A DNA stretch of 64,000 nucleotides from Enterococcus gallinarum NBRC 100675 (GCF_001544275.1 NZ_BCQE01000001.1:124001-188000), one strand, 5' to 3'; shown: positions 47,641 through 56,499, counted from the stretch's first letter. Made by a program: numbers and translations. Notes: generated by a model from the letters alone, not told the origin.

Positions 47641-48471
47641 ATGAAAGAATTCACCTCAAAAACAGCAGAAAAAGAGTATTATGAAAAAGAAGCTTCTGAA
47701 GCAGAATTTTTAACTTGGTATCGCAGTCAGGACCAGCCAAAATACGAGAAGCCTTCTGTGACAGTCGATATGGTCTTGATGTGTTACAACAAAGAAGAAG
47801 AAGAACTGAAGATTGCACTGATCCAGCGAAAAGGGCATCCCTTTCGAAATTCTTGGGCTTTACCGGGTGGTTTCGTCAATCCGAATGAGTCAACTGGTCA
47901 AAGTGTCATTCGCGAGACGCAAGAAGAGATCGGCGTAACCATCTCAAAGCAAAACATCGAACAACTCCATACCTTCAGCACACCAGGGCGAGATCCGCGG
48001 GGCTGGGTCATTACGGTCAGTTATCTCGCTTTTATCGGCGAAGAACCTTTGAGCGCTGGGGATGATGCCAATCAAGTCCGCTGGTTTTCATTAGAGAGAA
48101 AGGCGAACCAAATCTTTTTATCTAGTGGCGATGTTGAGATTATCTTGGACCTAGTCTCGGGACAATCTGTCGGTAAGGATACATTGGCTTTTGACCATAG
48201 CGCGATTATTTTGAAAGCATTTGAACGAGTGGCAAACAAAATGGAACACGAACCACAAGTACTGCTGGTTCTAGGCGAAAGCTTCACGATCACTGAAGCA
48301 CGTAAAGTCTTCGCTAAATTTTTGGGGATCGATTTTAAATTGATTGACCATTCAAATTTCAAAAAAGCCATGCTTCAATATTTCACGGAAATCGGTGAAA
48401 AGCCCGTCGGTATTGGACGACCTTCGAAAATCTATGAATTGAATGCTGATGTGCTTGGCGACAAAATGTAG
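47641..48471 (+). CDS. Nudix hydrolase/NrtR-like regulator
   Basis: A 276-residue protein with an N-terminal Nudix domain (about 38-165) and a C-terminal winged-helix-like domain (about 200-270, FTITEARKVFAKFLGIDFKL, ending RPSKIYELN). The Nudix box G77-x5-E83-x7-R91-E92-x2-E95-E96-x-G98 is complete except that T93 replaces the usual hydrophobic residue. This two-domain build is that of NrtR, which binds ADP-ribose and represses NAD genes. No NAD gene is nearby, so its targets are unknown; a plain ADP-ribose hydrolase role is possible. Confidence 0.85.
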   Translation: MKEFTSKTAEKEYYEKEASEAEFLTWYRSQDQPKYEKPSVTVDMVLMCYNKEEEELKIALIQRKGHPFRNSWALPGGFVNPNESTGQSVIRETQEEIGVTISKQNIEQLHTFSTPGRDPRGWVITVSYLAFIGEEPLSAGDDANQVRWFSLERKANQIFLSSGDVEIILDLVSGQSVGKDTLAFDHSAIILKAFERVANKMEHEPQVLLVLGESFTITEARKVFAKFLGIDFKLIDHSNFKKAMLQYFTEIGEKPVGIGRPSKIYELNADVLGDKM

Positions 48472-48478
48472 GCCGTGC

Positions 48479-48611
48479 AAAGAGGCTGCAACATAAGCAA
48501 ACAAGAACCGAAACGATAGACGAATCACTTTCAGCTGGGCATAAAGCCAGCGTCTGTGGGTTTGTGTATCGTTTGGGTATTTTTTGTTTTGCCTGACGTC
48601 ACAGCCTCTTC
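48479..48611. repeat. Long hairpin repeat, copy B
   Basis: AAGAGGCTGCAACATAAGC at the left pairs with the right end GCCTGACGTCACAGCCTCTT; inner segments AAACGATA and TATCGTTT pair as well. The ends resemble copies A and C. It lies between the convergent Nudix and tldR genes and abuts the possible guide RNA of the latter; it may terminate both transcripts. Confidence 0.75.
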
Positions 48612-48720
48612 GCTGGTTAATCATAATTAGTGAGCAGAATTCCTAGAAACAAAAATCCGAAGATTTTTTCTATCCCCTAGGCGATCCCTGGCGCTCCTCC
48701 CAGTTTGTTTCACTTTCGAT
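48612..48720 (-). ncRNA. Candidate TldR guide RNA (scaffold overlapping the gene end plus guide)
   Basis: In TnpB systems the guide RNA scaffold overlaps the 3' end of the protein gene and its guide extends just beyond. Here the last codons and the sequence after the stop fold into CTAG...AAAAATC-UUCG-GATTTTT...CTAG, a UUCG-capped hairpin ending at about 48644. What follows on the minus strand, GAATTCTGCTCACTAATTAT (about 48643-48624), is the possible guide before repeat B begins. Exact ends are a guess; RNA data are needed to place them. Confidence 0.5.
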
Positions 48721-49707
48721 TACACGCAACATTTGCGTCATTTTTTGACAATCTTTGGCCGACAAAGAAATAAATCGGACTTCTTTGCCGTACCACTCTG
48801 CTTTGTACGTGATTTTACGAATAAACTGATGCCAGTCACTGACTGAAAAATTCCCTGTAGATCTACAAGTCTCATCGATCAGCCGTTCCAAAAAAATCGT
48901 ATCGTATTGTTTGACCAGATGAAAGGTTACTTGATCGATGTATTCTTTTTTTTGATCACGATGCGCCCGATATAGCTGAGAAACTTTTCCTTTTTGTTTT
49001 TGATAATTACGAGCATGACTAAGCACCATTTTTTTTCGTTTGACAGCTTTTGCTTTCACATTTAGTTTTCGTTCTGCACGAGCCAGCTTTTGTTGCGATT
49101 TGATGGCATTGGCACTGATAAAGGGTAACTGTGCATTGGCCTCTACCAACACTTCTGGATGATAAACCAAGGCAATCTTTCGTTGGTTCTTCGGCAAAGG
49201 CTGAATTTCTTCGATGCAAAGAATCGAAATATAAAATTCAGTATTGTTTCTTGCAGAAATCGTCGCCGATTTAATCTGACCATTGATTGGCCGATGACGC
49301 TTGACTGCAACGAATGATTTCAATTTAGGCAATTTCAACTGATCATCGACCAAGTAGATCGTATGTTGTTGATTGTTTGTCGTATACGATTGCCAAACAT
49401 TCTTTTTCGTCTTCAGTTTAGGAAAGCCTGCTCGCTTTTGAAAATAGTTGCGAAAAGCCCGTTCCAAATTGCGCTGGGCGTTGGCCAGTGCCAAACTGTC
49501 GGTCTCTTTTAAAAAAGGATACTCTTTTTTTAATTTTGCAGGTGTTAGTTTTTCTTTTTCTGCATTTGTAGTAAGTTCTTCCATCTTTGCTTTTAGCAAT
49601 TGATTATAGGTGAAGCGTACGCAACCAAACGTTTGGATAAAGAACTGCTTTTGTTCCTCTGTAGGATAGATCCGAAATTTGTATGCTTTTAAAACACTCA
49701 GTTTCAT
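48670..49707 (-). CDS. Nuclease-dead TnpB-like protein (TldR), oppF-associated
   Basis: A 345-residue TnpB homologue. The N-terminus (KAYKFRIYPTEEQKQFFIQT) and wedge/REC-like part are typical, as is the RuvC-II segment with E274 in FLERL and the SDWHQFIRKITYKAEWYGKE strand. The RuvC-I aspartate, normally in GIDxG, is replaced: IALVYHP at 178-184. The protein stops right after VRFISLSAKDC, so the four-cysteine zinc finger and the RuvC-III aspartate are missing. It cannot cut DNA, but could bind guide RNA and DNA. It lies 16 bp after oppF with its own AGGAGG and no TnpA or IS ends, matching RNA-guided repressors reported next to oppF in enterococci. A decaying transposon gene is the alternative, but the frame is intact. 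Confidence 0.85.
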   Translation of the reverse strand: MKLSVLKAYKFRIYPTEEQKQFFIQTFGCVRFTYNQLLKAKMEELTTNAEKEKLTPAKLKKEYPFLKETDSLALANAQRNLERAFRNYFQKRAGFPKLKTKKNVWQSYTTNNQQHTIYLVDDQLKLPKLKSFVAVKRHRPINGQIKSATISARNNTEFYISILCIEEIQPLPKNQRKIALVYHPEVLVEANAQLPFISANAIKSQQKLARAERKLNVKAKAVKRKKMVLSHARNYQKQKGKVSQLYRAHRDQKKEYIDQVTFHLVKQYDTIFLERLIDETCRSTGNFSVSDWHQFIRKITYKAEWYGKEVRFISLSAKDCQKMTQMLRVIESETNWEERQGSPRG

Positions 49708-49723
49708 CTCCTCCTAAACAGGT

Positions 49724-50659
49724 CTACCCCTTTTTTTGTGCCAATTTTTTCTGATACTGTGCCGCTTCTTCCTTCGTAGCATAAATAAAATGCCCTTCTG
49801 CGATTTCTTCCATGGCACGAGGTTTGTCATCTGTTGGTTCGCTGACGTATTTGATGCGCTTCCGTTCTCGTTCATGATCTGGGTCTGGCAGTGGAATCGC
49901 CGACAAGAGGCTCTCTGTGTATGGATGGACCCCATAATGATAGATTTCATCACTAGAGCCTACTTCCAAAAGTTTACCATTATGCATCACACCGATGCGA
50001 TCGCTGATATGTTTGACCATTGACAGGTCATGGGCGATGAATAGATAAGTCAGCTTATGTTCTTGCTGCAAATCTTGCAGCAAATTGACGATTTGGGCCT
50101 GAATCGAAACATCCAGAGCCGAAATCGGTTCATCACAGATGATGAACTTGGGATCTACCGCTAGTGCTCGGGCAATCCCGATCCGTTGCCGCTGTCCTCC
50201 AGAAAATTCGTGGGGATAGCGAGTTCCATGACTTGGGTTTAAACCAACAGTTTTCAACAAATCATCTACGCGCTGGTTGCGTTCCTTTTCGTTTTTTACC
50301 AATCCGTTGATATCGATCCCTTCAGCAATGATATCGCGAACTTTCATTCGAGGATTCAATGATGCATACGGATCTTGGAAAACCATTTGTACTTCTCGAC
50401 GGAAATCAGCTAAATCTTTTTTTTCTTTGATTTTCATGACATCTTGTCCATCAAACAAGATTTCTCCTGCCGTAGGATGATTCAGTCGAATGACCGTTCG
50501 GCCAGTCGTTGACTTCCCACTACCGGATTCTCCTACTAGTCCAAAGGTTTCTCCTTCATAAATCTGAAAGGAGATATCATCTACAGCCTTGACTTCGTCT
50601 TTGCGGCCGACATTAAAATATTGTTTTAAGTTCTTTACTTCAAGCAGCACTTTCTCCAA
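49724..50659 (-). CDS. oppF: Oligopeptide ABC transporter ATPase OppF
   Basis: A 311-residue ATPase with GESGSGKST (Walker A), FSGGQRQR (signature), ICDEPISALD (Walker B) and the C-terminal oligopeptide/dipeptide extension HPYTESLLSAIPLPDPD. The start is TTG (50657-50659) with AAGGAGGAG upstream. It pairs with OppD to power peptide import through OppBC. The tldR gene follows in the same operon. Confidence 0.95.
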   Translation of the reverse strand: MEKVLLEVKNLKQYFNVGRKDEVKAVDDISFQIYEGETFGLVGESGSGKSTTGRTVIRLNHPTAGEILFDGQDVMKIKEKKDLADFRREVQMVFQDPYASLNPRMKVRDIIAEGIDINGLVKNEKERNQRVDDLLKTVGLNPSHGTRYPHEFSGGQRQRIGIARALAVDPKFIICDEPISALDVSIQAQIVNLLQDLQQEHKLTYLFIAHDLSMVKHISDRIGVMHNGKLLEVGSSDEIYHYGVHPYTESLLSAIPLPDPDHERERKRIKYVSEPTDDKPRAMEEIAEGHFIYATKEEAAQYQKKLAQKKG

Positions 50660-50673
50660 TGGGTTCTCCTCCT

Positions 50674-51720
50674 TTATACAGATGCCTGTCTAGTTTTTTC
50701 TTGGAATTTTTTCCAACGAATCAAGATTTCATCCGGAGGGGTAACTTTAGGAGCTTGCGGAGCTAAAAGCCACGTAGCTGCTTTATGGGTCGGTGAAACA
50801 TCAAAGAATGGTGGTTGCTGTTCGGCATCGATCTGCAAAGCAAACTCATTTCTAGGATAAAAAGCATCCCCAGTCGGCGGATCCAACAAATCTGGTGGTG
50901 AGCCAGGAATCGCATAAAGACGATCCCCCGTCCCCTCCAAGGTAGGCATGGAACCTAACAGCCCCCAAGTGTAAGGATGCTGTGGATTGTAGAATATTTC
51001 TTCTGCTGTTCCCACCTCTACGATTTTACCGCCATACATGACGGCTACCCGATCTGCCACATTTGCTACTACTCCTAAATCATGGGTAATAAAAATGATC
51101 GATGAATTGATTTTTTGCTGGATGTCTTTCAACAACTCAAGGATTTGGGCTTGAATCGTTACATCCAGTGCCGTAGTCGGCTCATCAGCAATCAGGATCT
51201 GTGGGTAACAGATCAATGCGATGGCAATGACGATCCGTTGCCGTTGTCCCCCTGAAAATTGATGCGGATAATTTTTCAAACGCTTCTCAGCATTCGGGAT
51301 CCCTACCAGATTCAAAAGATCCAAGGCTTGTCGGAGCCCTTCTTTTTTACTAAGTTTGTTATGTTTCATCAAAGATTCGGCCACTTGTTTGCCGATGGGC
51401 ATCGTCGGGTCCAGAGAAGTCATGGGATCTTGGAAGATCATCGCAATTTCTTTTCCGCGAATCTTTTGTAGTTCTTTCTCAGATTTCTTGAGAATATCCG
51501 TTCCATTGAATAGAATCTCTCCATTATCTACATTGGCGTTACTAGCTAATAATCCCATGATACTGCGGGTAGTTACTGATTTCCCACTACCGGATTCGCC
51601 AACAATCGCTAGTGTTTCGCCTTTATATAGTTCGAAACTGACATCGCGGATCGCTTGGACTTTCCCTGCAAAGGTATCAAAGGAGATCTCTAAATTTTTC
51701 ACTTCTAACACTTTTTCCAT
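50674..51720 (-). CDS. oppD: Oligopeptide ABC transporter ATPase OppD
   Basis: A 348-residue ATPase: GESGSGKSV (Walker A), FSGGQRQR, IADEPTTALD, and the OppD/DppD C-terminal region HPYTWGLLGSMPTLEG with a following conserved PGSPPDLLDPP loop. A GTG three codons upstream overlaps the oppC stop, but the ATG at 51718-51720 is better spaced from AAAGAG. It is the partner of OppF. Confidence 0.95.
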   Translation of the reverse strand: MEKVLEVKNLEISFDTFAGKVQAIRDVSFELYKGETLAIVGESGSGKSVTTRSIMGLLASNANVDNGEILFNGTDILKKSEKELQKIRGKEIAMIFQDPMTSLDPTMPIGKQVAESLMKHNKLSKKEGLRQALDLLNLVGIPNAEKRLKNYPHQFSGGQRQRIVIAIALICYPQILIADEPTTALDVTIQAQILELLKDIQQKINSSIIFITHDLGVVANVADRVAVMYGGKIVEVGTAEEIFYNPQHPYTWGLLGSMPTLEGTGDRLYAIPGSPPDLLDPPTGDAFYPRNEFALQIDAEQQPPFFDVSPTHKAATWLLAPQAPKVTPPDEILIRWKKFQEKTRQASV

Positions 51721-51725
51721 AGCAA

Positions 51726-52763
51726 TCACTCTTTCATTTTCGGATCAAAAGCATCACGGAGTCCGTCAGCAAGTAAGTTGAATCCGATCATAATGACCGA
51801 CAACGTAACCGCCGGCACCCACATTTGGTAAGGCAAGAATAAAAAGGTCTTGTACCCGTCGCTCAGTAACATCCCTAGCGATGCTGAAGGCGGCTTTAAG
51901 CCCAAACCGATAAAGCTTAGGAAAGCCTCGAAGAAAATCGCTGATGGGATACTGAACATCATTTGGACAATAATCACACTCGAAATATTCGGCAAGATAT
52001 GCTTCATCGCAATCTTCATACGGCTCTCACCTAATGTCGTAGCAGCTAGCACAAACTCTTGATCTTTTAATTTCATTGTTTGCGCGCGAACGATCCGAGC
52101 CATTGGAATCCAGTTAGTGATAGCCATCGCAGCTACGATCGAAAAGATTCCTGGTTTAAAGACCACCAGCATCAAAATCATCACCACTAGATTAGGAATC
52201 CCAGAAAGGATCTCTAAGAAACGTTGCATGATATTATCCACTCTTCCCCCTAATAAACCGGAAATCAATCCATAGGTCACGCCAAAGATGATATCTAGCA
52301 AAGCGGCAATAAAGGCAATCAATAGCGAGATTCTCGTTCCGACAAATAAACGGCTCAACAGATCCCGTCCTAGTCCATCGGTTCCTAGTAGATAGTAAGT
52401 GCCTTCTGGAACATTGGCAGCAGCATATTTATCAACCAATTCACCGCCAACCATTGCATACCCATTTAATCCAGGGAGATTGAGTCCGGGAATTTTGGGA
52501 GGCAGATTCGTGAACTTCACGTTTTGCGCAGTAGGGTCATGGGGAGAAACAAAGATCGTAATAATCGAGATTGCAATAATGATCAGCAATAGTACGATCG
52601 AAAATACAGCTGCTTTGTTTTTCTTCAAACGGCGCCATGAATCTTGGAAAAAGGTCAGCGATGGCGCAGCAATTGCTTCTCGTTCTTCTTTGGTATTTTT
52701 TTGTAACGGCTGAAATTTGGCTGCATCAATGGCAGCTACTTGATTGATTGTTTTCTCTTCCAT
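51726..52763 (-). CDS. oppC: Oligopeptide ABC transporter permease OppC
   Basis: A 345-residue permease with an N-terminal cytoplasmic region, one early helix (about 52-75) and five more from about 145 on. The permease loop has GTDGLGRDLLSRLFVGTRISL before the helices and the EAA-like region LAATTLGESRMKIAMKHILPN. Its ATG overlaps the oppB stop as TAATG. Confidence 0.95.
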   Translation of the reverse strand: MEEKTINQVAAIDAAKFQPLQKNTKEEREAIAAPSLTFFQDSWRRLKKNKAAVFSIVLLLIIIAISIITIFVSPHDPTAQNVKFTNLPPKIPGLNLPGLNGYAMVGGELVDKYAAANVPEGTYYLLGTDGLGRDLLSRLFVGTRISLLIAFIAALLDIIFGVTYGLISGLLGGRVDNIMQRFLEILSGIPNLVVMILMLVVFKPGIFSIVAAMAITNWIPMARIVRAQTMKLKDQEFVLAATTLGESRMKIAMKHILPNISSVIIVQMMFSIPSAIFFEAFLSFIGLGLKPPSASLGMLLSDGYKTFLFLPYQMWVPAVTLSVIMIGFNLLADGLRDAFDPKMKE

Positions 52764-53704
52764 TAGCCACGGCTCCCTTCTGACACACGGATACGCGGAT
52801 CAACGATACCATACAAAATATCTACCACTAAAATCACAAATACTAACATGGCAGAGTACAAAATCGTGACTGCCATGATTGTTGGATAATCATTTGTCAT
52901 GATTGATTTTACGAATTGTTCGCCAATCCCCGGAATCGCAAAAATATTCTCAACAACCAATGAACCCGTCATCAATCCAACGGCTAAAGGCCCTAACAAG
53001 GTAAGCAGCGGGATCAAACTGTTCCGCAAACCATGCTTGAAGGCGATCTCCCAGCGGCTCAGCCCTTTGGCACGAGCCAACTCAACGTAATCACTGTGGA
53101 GCACCTCGACCATCTCGGTTCGAATAAAGCGGGCAGAGTCTGCCAGTGGCGACATGGCTAATGCGATCGTTGGCAAAATCGTGCTTGCAAAAGTTTCCCA
53201 TTTGGCGATTGGCAAGACACCTAATTTGATGGCAAAAATGTATTGCAGCAAAACGGCAAAGACAAAGTTCGGAATCGAACGTCCCAAGATCGCTACTAGC
53301 GTTGACGTTGTATCAACCCATGTATTTTGTTTCATAGCGGAGATCGTCCCTAAAATGATACCGAAAAAAGTCCCAAAAATAATTGCCTGCAGTCCCAATT
53401 GTAAAGAAGGACCAATCCGACCAGATAATAGATTCGCTACCGGTTGATTTTTGAATTGGAATGAAATCCCAAAGTCGCCTTTAACTAAATTCGTCAAGTA
53501 CAGCCCATATTGAGTAATCATCGGTTTATCTAAACCTGCTTGTTCATTCAATAAGGCAATCTGTTCGGGACTCAGTTTTTCTGCATTGGTATAAGGTGTT
53601 CCTGGTAAAAATTGCATTAAGAAAAATGTGATCGTGGCAATCAACCATAAGGTCAATACCATATAGAATATCCGTTTCAATAAATATTTCAAAAAACCGT
53701 TCAC
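52763..53704 (-). CDS. oppB: Oligopeptide ABC transporter permease OppB
   Basis: A 313-residue permease of the DppB/OppB family with six helices; the first helix is near residues 9-31 and the family loop RTEMVEVLHSDYVELARAKG lies around 192-211. The start is GTG (53702-53704) with AGGGGGA. It heads the oppBCDF-tldR operon; a promoter lies in the 82-bp gap to the divergent DUF3899 gene. Confidence 0.95.
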   Translation of the reverse strand: MNGFLKYLLKRIFYMVLTLWLIATITFFLMQFLPGTPYTNAEKLSPEQIALLNEQAGLDKPMITQYGLYLTNLVKGDFGISFQFKNQPVANLLSGRIGPSLQLGLQAIIFGTFFGIILGTISAMKQNTWVDTTSTLVAILGRSIPNFVFAVLLQYIFAIKLGVLPIAKWETFASTILPTIALAMSPLADSARFIRTEMVEVLHSDYVELARAKGLSRWEIAFKHGLRNSLIPLLTLLGPLAVGLMTGSLVVENIFAIPGIGEQFVKSIMTNDYPTIMAVTILYSAMLVFVILVVDILYGIVDPRIRVSEGSRG

Positions 53705-53736
53705 GCGTCTTCCCCCTAGGTATTTTGACTTCTTAT

Positions 53737-53747
53737 CAATAATTATG
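53737..53747 (+). promoter_or_regulatory. Possible TldR target over the oppB -10 region
   Basis: TCAATAATTATG (53736-53747, plus strand) matches the possible guide TCACTAATTATG at 11 of 12 positions. On the minus strand the same bases contain CATAAT, the best -10 box for oppB (53742-53747). The match is in AT-rich DNA, so chance is not excluded. Confidence 0.35.
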
Positions 53748-53786
53748 TAAATTAAGTAGTACGAATCATTAAAAAGGAGTCAACTT

Positions 53787-54122
53787 ATGCGGATAAAAAA
53801 AAGTAGTGGGCTGATCGCCCTCATATGTACCCTTATTTCCATTAGCTGGTTGTTTTTCAAAAAGGAATTGACCCTGTCAACTATCTCGGATGCACTATTT
53901 CTTTGGGCTTTATTCTTCTTGATCATCGGCGGTTTTCTTTGGGTCTTTGCCTCTGGCTTCTTTGATCATTTCCAATATTCAATGAAAAAAGCTTTTTCCA
54001 AGAATAAAACCGATTACCTTAAACTCTCCGATGTTGGTAAACAAAGCTACGGCTTTTGGCTATGGCCAGGAATTTTTTTACTGCTACTTTCTTTGCTCTT
54101 TTTATTAATCAATACTCTTTAA
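53787..54122 (+). CDS. DUF3899-family membrane protein
   Basis: A 111-residue protein with three hydrophobic segments (about 8-24, 37-56 and 91-109), and the cytoplasmic KKAFSKNKTDYLKLSDVGKQ loop. DUF3899 members are found across Firmicutes; function unknown. It is on the opposite strand between oppA and oppB, divergent from oppB, and ends in its own terminator. AAGGAG precedes the ATG. Confidence 0.75.
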   Translation: MRIKKSSGLIALICTLISISWLFFKKELTLSTISDALFLWALFFLIIGGFLWVFASGFFDHFQYSMKKAFSKNKTDYLKLSDVGKQSYGFWLWPGIFLLLLSLLFLLINTL

Positions 54123-54246
54123 TTTAGTAACCTATCGTTTCGTGTCTTTTGTCGACTGCCTTTCTGCTTTAGAAAAAAAAGCCGGCTGAGACTGTATTCA
54201 AGAGAAGATTTCCATACGTGACAAATAGTGAAGCACTTGGCATTTT

Positions 54247-54272
54247 GGAGAAGCTGCTGCTTCTCCATTTTT
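54247..54272 (+). terminator. Intrinsic terminator after the DUF3899 gene
   Basis: GGAGAAGC-TGCT-GCTTCTCC followed by ATTTTTG on the plus strand, about 125 bp after the gene. Confidence 0.8.
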
Positions 54273-54354
54273 GTTATGCCTGTTATTCCAGCTATTCATC
54301 GATAATCGTCATCTTGTATCCAGTTACTGTCCCAGCCGCTAGGCATTCAAGTGG

Positions 54355-56016
54355 TTATTCAATCGATGTCCACTTGTAATCGTATTGTGCGCCTGCTGCA
54401 TGAGCAACGACACCTTTTACATTTGGTGCACGTAAATGAGCTTCTGCTTTTTGGTAAACTGGGATTACTCCTTGTTCACTCATGATTAGTTTTTCCGCAT
54501 TGACTAAATCTTCCCAACGCTTTTCTGGGTCATTGACGTTAGTCGTACTTGCAGATTTAATCAAGGCATCATACTCTTCATTGCTCCATTGACCACGGTT
54601 ATATGAGTTGCCAGTCGTGAATAGGTCTGTAAAACTGCTAGCATCTGCATAGTCAGCTCCCCAACCACCCATCAACATATCGAAGTCTCCAGCGTTGGAA
54701 CGATCCAAACGAACAGAGAATGGAACGGGGCTTAACGTTACTGTTAAACCATCCAATGTTTTTTGCAATGTATCTTGTACGTATTCAATGATTTTCTTCG
54801 TAGAATCTGTATCAGAGGCTAAGATATCAAATTCAAGAGAATCGATTCCCAATTCTTCTTTAGCTTTTTCCCAATGCTCTTTGGCTTTGGCTTCATCATA
54901 TTCTAAGACACTGCCTGCTGATTTAGTAAAATCAGTATTGTCGGATGGGCTAAAGGTCATGCCTTCTGGTACTAGTCCTGTCGAAGCAATTGAGCCGTCC
55001 CCTAAAATCGATGTCACTAAAGCGTCACGATCAATGGCATATGAAATTGCTTTACGTAAATTTTCATTGCGGAATGGTGATTTTTCATCGCGTTGATTGA
55101 CTTCAAAATAATAGGTCGTTGCTTCTGGTTGAGAGACAAACGCTTCATCATTGGCCATTTGCTGTGCAAGTTCCCCTGTAAGAATGACATCATCAGCTTG
55201 ACCATCTTGGAACAAGTTCAATGCAGTCGCTGATTCTTTAACAACACTCACATTGATGGTTTCTAATTTCACTGTATCTTTATCCCAATACTGATCATTC
55301 TTTTCGTATGCCCATTCGGTATCGGTTCCTGGCCCATCAAATCCGGTAAGAACAAAAGGTCCATTATAGACGGCATTGTCGCTAGTTGCCGCATATTGAT
55401 CCCCGTGTTCTTCAACAACCGCTTGACTTTGTGGGAAGAAAGATGGGAATGCCAGCAAGTAGTCAAAGTAAGGAGTGGCCTTTTCTAGTGTGATCTCTAA
55501 CTCATGATCGCCAACTGCTTTGATTCCTAATTCAGACGGATCTTTCTCTCCGGCTGTGATAGCTTCCGCATTTTTTACTGGTGCGTACAAGTAGGCATAC
55601 TCTGAAGCCGTCTCAGGCTTGACTGTTCGTTGCCAACCATAGACATAATCAGCTGCTGTTACAGGTTCGCCATTTGACCATTTTGCATCATCACGCAATT
55701 TGATCTTATAAGTCAATCCATCTTCACTGACTTCTGCTTCTTCTGCTGCTCCAGCTGGCTGCGGTTTGCTGTCAGCGTCTAAGCGGTACAACCCCTCATA
55801 TACATTATTTAGCGCACTGAAACTGATTGTATCTGTCGCAAGGGACAAATCGGCACTTGGCATTTCTTGTTGAACCACAACATTGAATACCTGTTCCGCA
55901 TTACTTTCGCTGCTGGCAGCTGATCCGCTGCTTGAATTATTTGAACCACCTGTGGTACAGCCTGCTAAAACTAAGCCGCACACAGCAACCAATCCATATG
56001 CCCATTTATTTTTCAT
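54355..56016 (-). CDS. oppA: Oligopeptide-binding lipoprotein OppA
   Basis: A 553-residue family 5 solute-binding lipoprotein. The lipobox is LVLAGC, lipidated at C20, followed by a serine/glycine linker. The mature protein shows the family course: VVQQEMPSADLSLATDTISF, YKIKLRDDAKWSNGEPVTAADY and, near the C-terminus, GGWGADYADASSF. It captures extracellular peptides for OppBCDF. It has its own promoter and is separated from oppB by the reverse-strand DUF3899 gene, so it is regulated apart from the permease operon. Confidence 0.94.
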   Translation of the reverse strand: MKNKWAYGLVAVCGLVLAGCTTGGSNNSSSGSAASSESNAEQVFNVVVQQEMPSADLSLATDTISFSALNNVYEGLYRLDADSKPQPAGAAEEAEVSEDGLTYKIKLRDDAKWSNGEPVTAADYVYGWQRTVKPETASEYAYLYAPVKNAEAITAGEKDPSELGIKAVGDHELEITLEKATPYFDYLLAFPSFFPQSQAVVEEHGDQYAATSDNAVYNGPFVLTGFDGPGTDTEWAYEKNDQYWDKDTVKLETINVSVVKESATALNLFQDGQADDVILTGELAQQMANDEAFVSQPEATTYYFEVNQRDEKSPFRNENLRKAISYAIDRDALVTSILGDGSIASTGLVPEGMTFSPSDNTDFTKSAGSVLEYDEAKAKEHWEKAKEELGIDSLEFDILASDTDSTKKIIEYVQDTLQKTLDGLTVTLSPVPFSVRLDRSNAGDFDMLMGGWGADYADASSFTDLFTTGNSYNRGQWSNEEYDALIKSASTTNVNDPEKRWEDLVNAEKLIMSEQGVIPVYQKAEAHLRAPNVKGVVAHAAGAQYDYKWTSIE

Positions 56017-56092
56017 CCTGAACTACTCCTTAATTGATTTAATTTTCAGAATAATCGCTCTTTTCTGAAGTTAGATTAGATTTTAATTAATA

Positions 56093-56121
56093 ATTATTAA
56101 AAAAGCAATCTTTTTTTGCAA
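56093..56121 (-). promoter_or_regulatory. Promoter of oppA
   Basis: TTGCAA (56116-56121), a 17-base spacer and AATAAT (56093-56098) on the minus strand, giving a leader of about 75 bases. The -10 area AATAATTAT resembles that of oppB. Confidence 0.6.
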
Positions 56122-56263
56122 TTTTTAGCATTAAAAAACACGATAAAAGACAATAACTTTGAAGAATTTCTACTAAATATTCCTAAAAAACTAATAAATA
56201 TGCTACTTTCATCTTCTTCTCATTTTTATTTTAAAGACCATTTTTTCTTTTAAAAAAAACAAA

Positions 56264-56422
56264 AAGAGTTGTGTCATAAGTTACAAAAAAACAAGTAAAT
56301 ATCCGAACAATCAATGAAAGACACCCACTTTACAGCCGTGTCTTGTCGCTAACCTTGATGATTCTTGCGACCTTCATTTTTGATCATTCGGATATCATTT
56401 GTTTCAACTTATGTTACAACTC
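56264..56422. repeat. Long hairpin repeat, copy C
   Basis: AGAGTTGTGTCATAAGTTAC at the left pairs with the right end CAACTTATGTTACAACTCT; inner ATATCCGAACAAT pairs with ATCATTCGGATAT. It occupies the gap between oppA and the truncated GNAT gene. Its inner sequence TATCCGAACAAT is shared with copy D. Confidence 0.8.
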
Positions 56423-56499
56423 TCGACTAGTTTTAAGAAACATCTTGGCCACTATAACTATCTGTGTCCGTTTTGACAAGCAATGTTCAACTAGAAGAC

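Noticed and set aside
48670-49707. Annotation as an active IS200/IS605 transposon gene
   Set aside because: No TnpA gene, no recognisable element ends, and key RuvC residues and zinc finger are gone.
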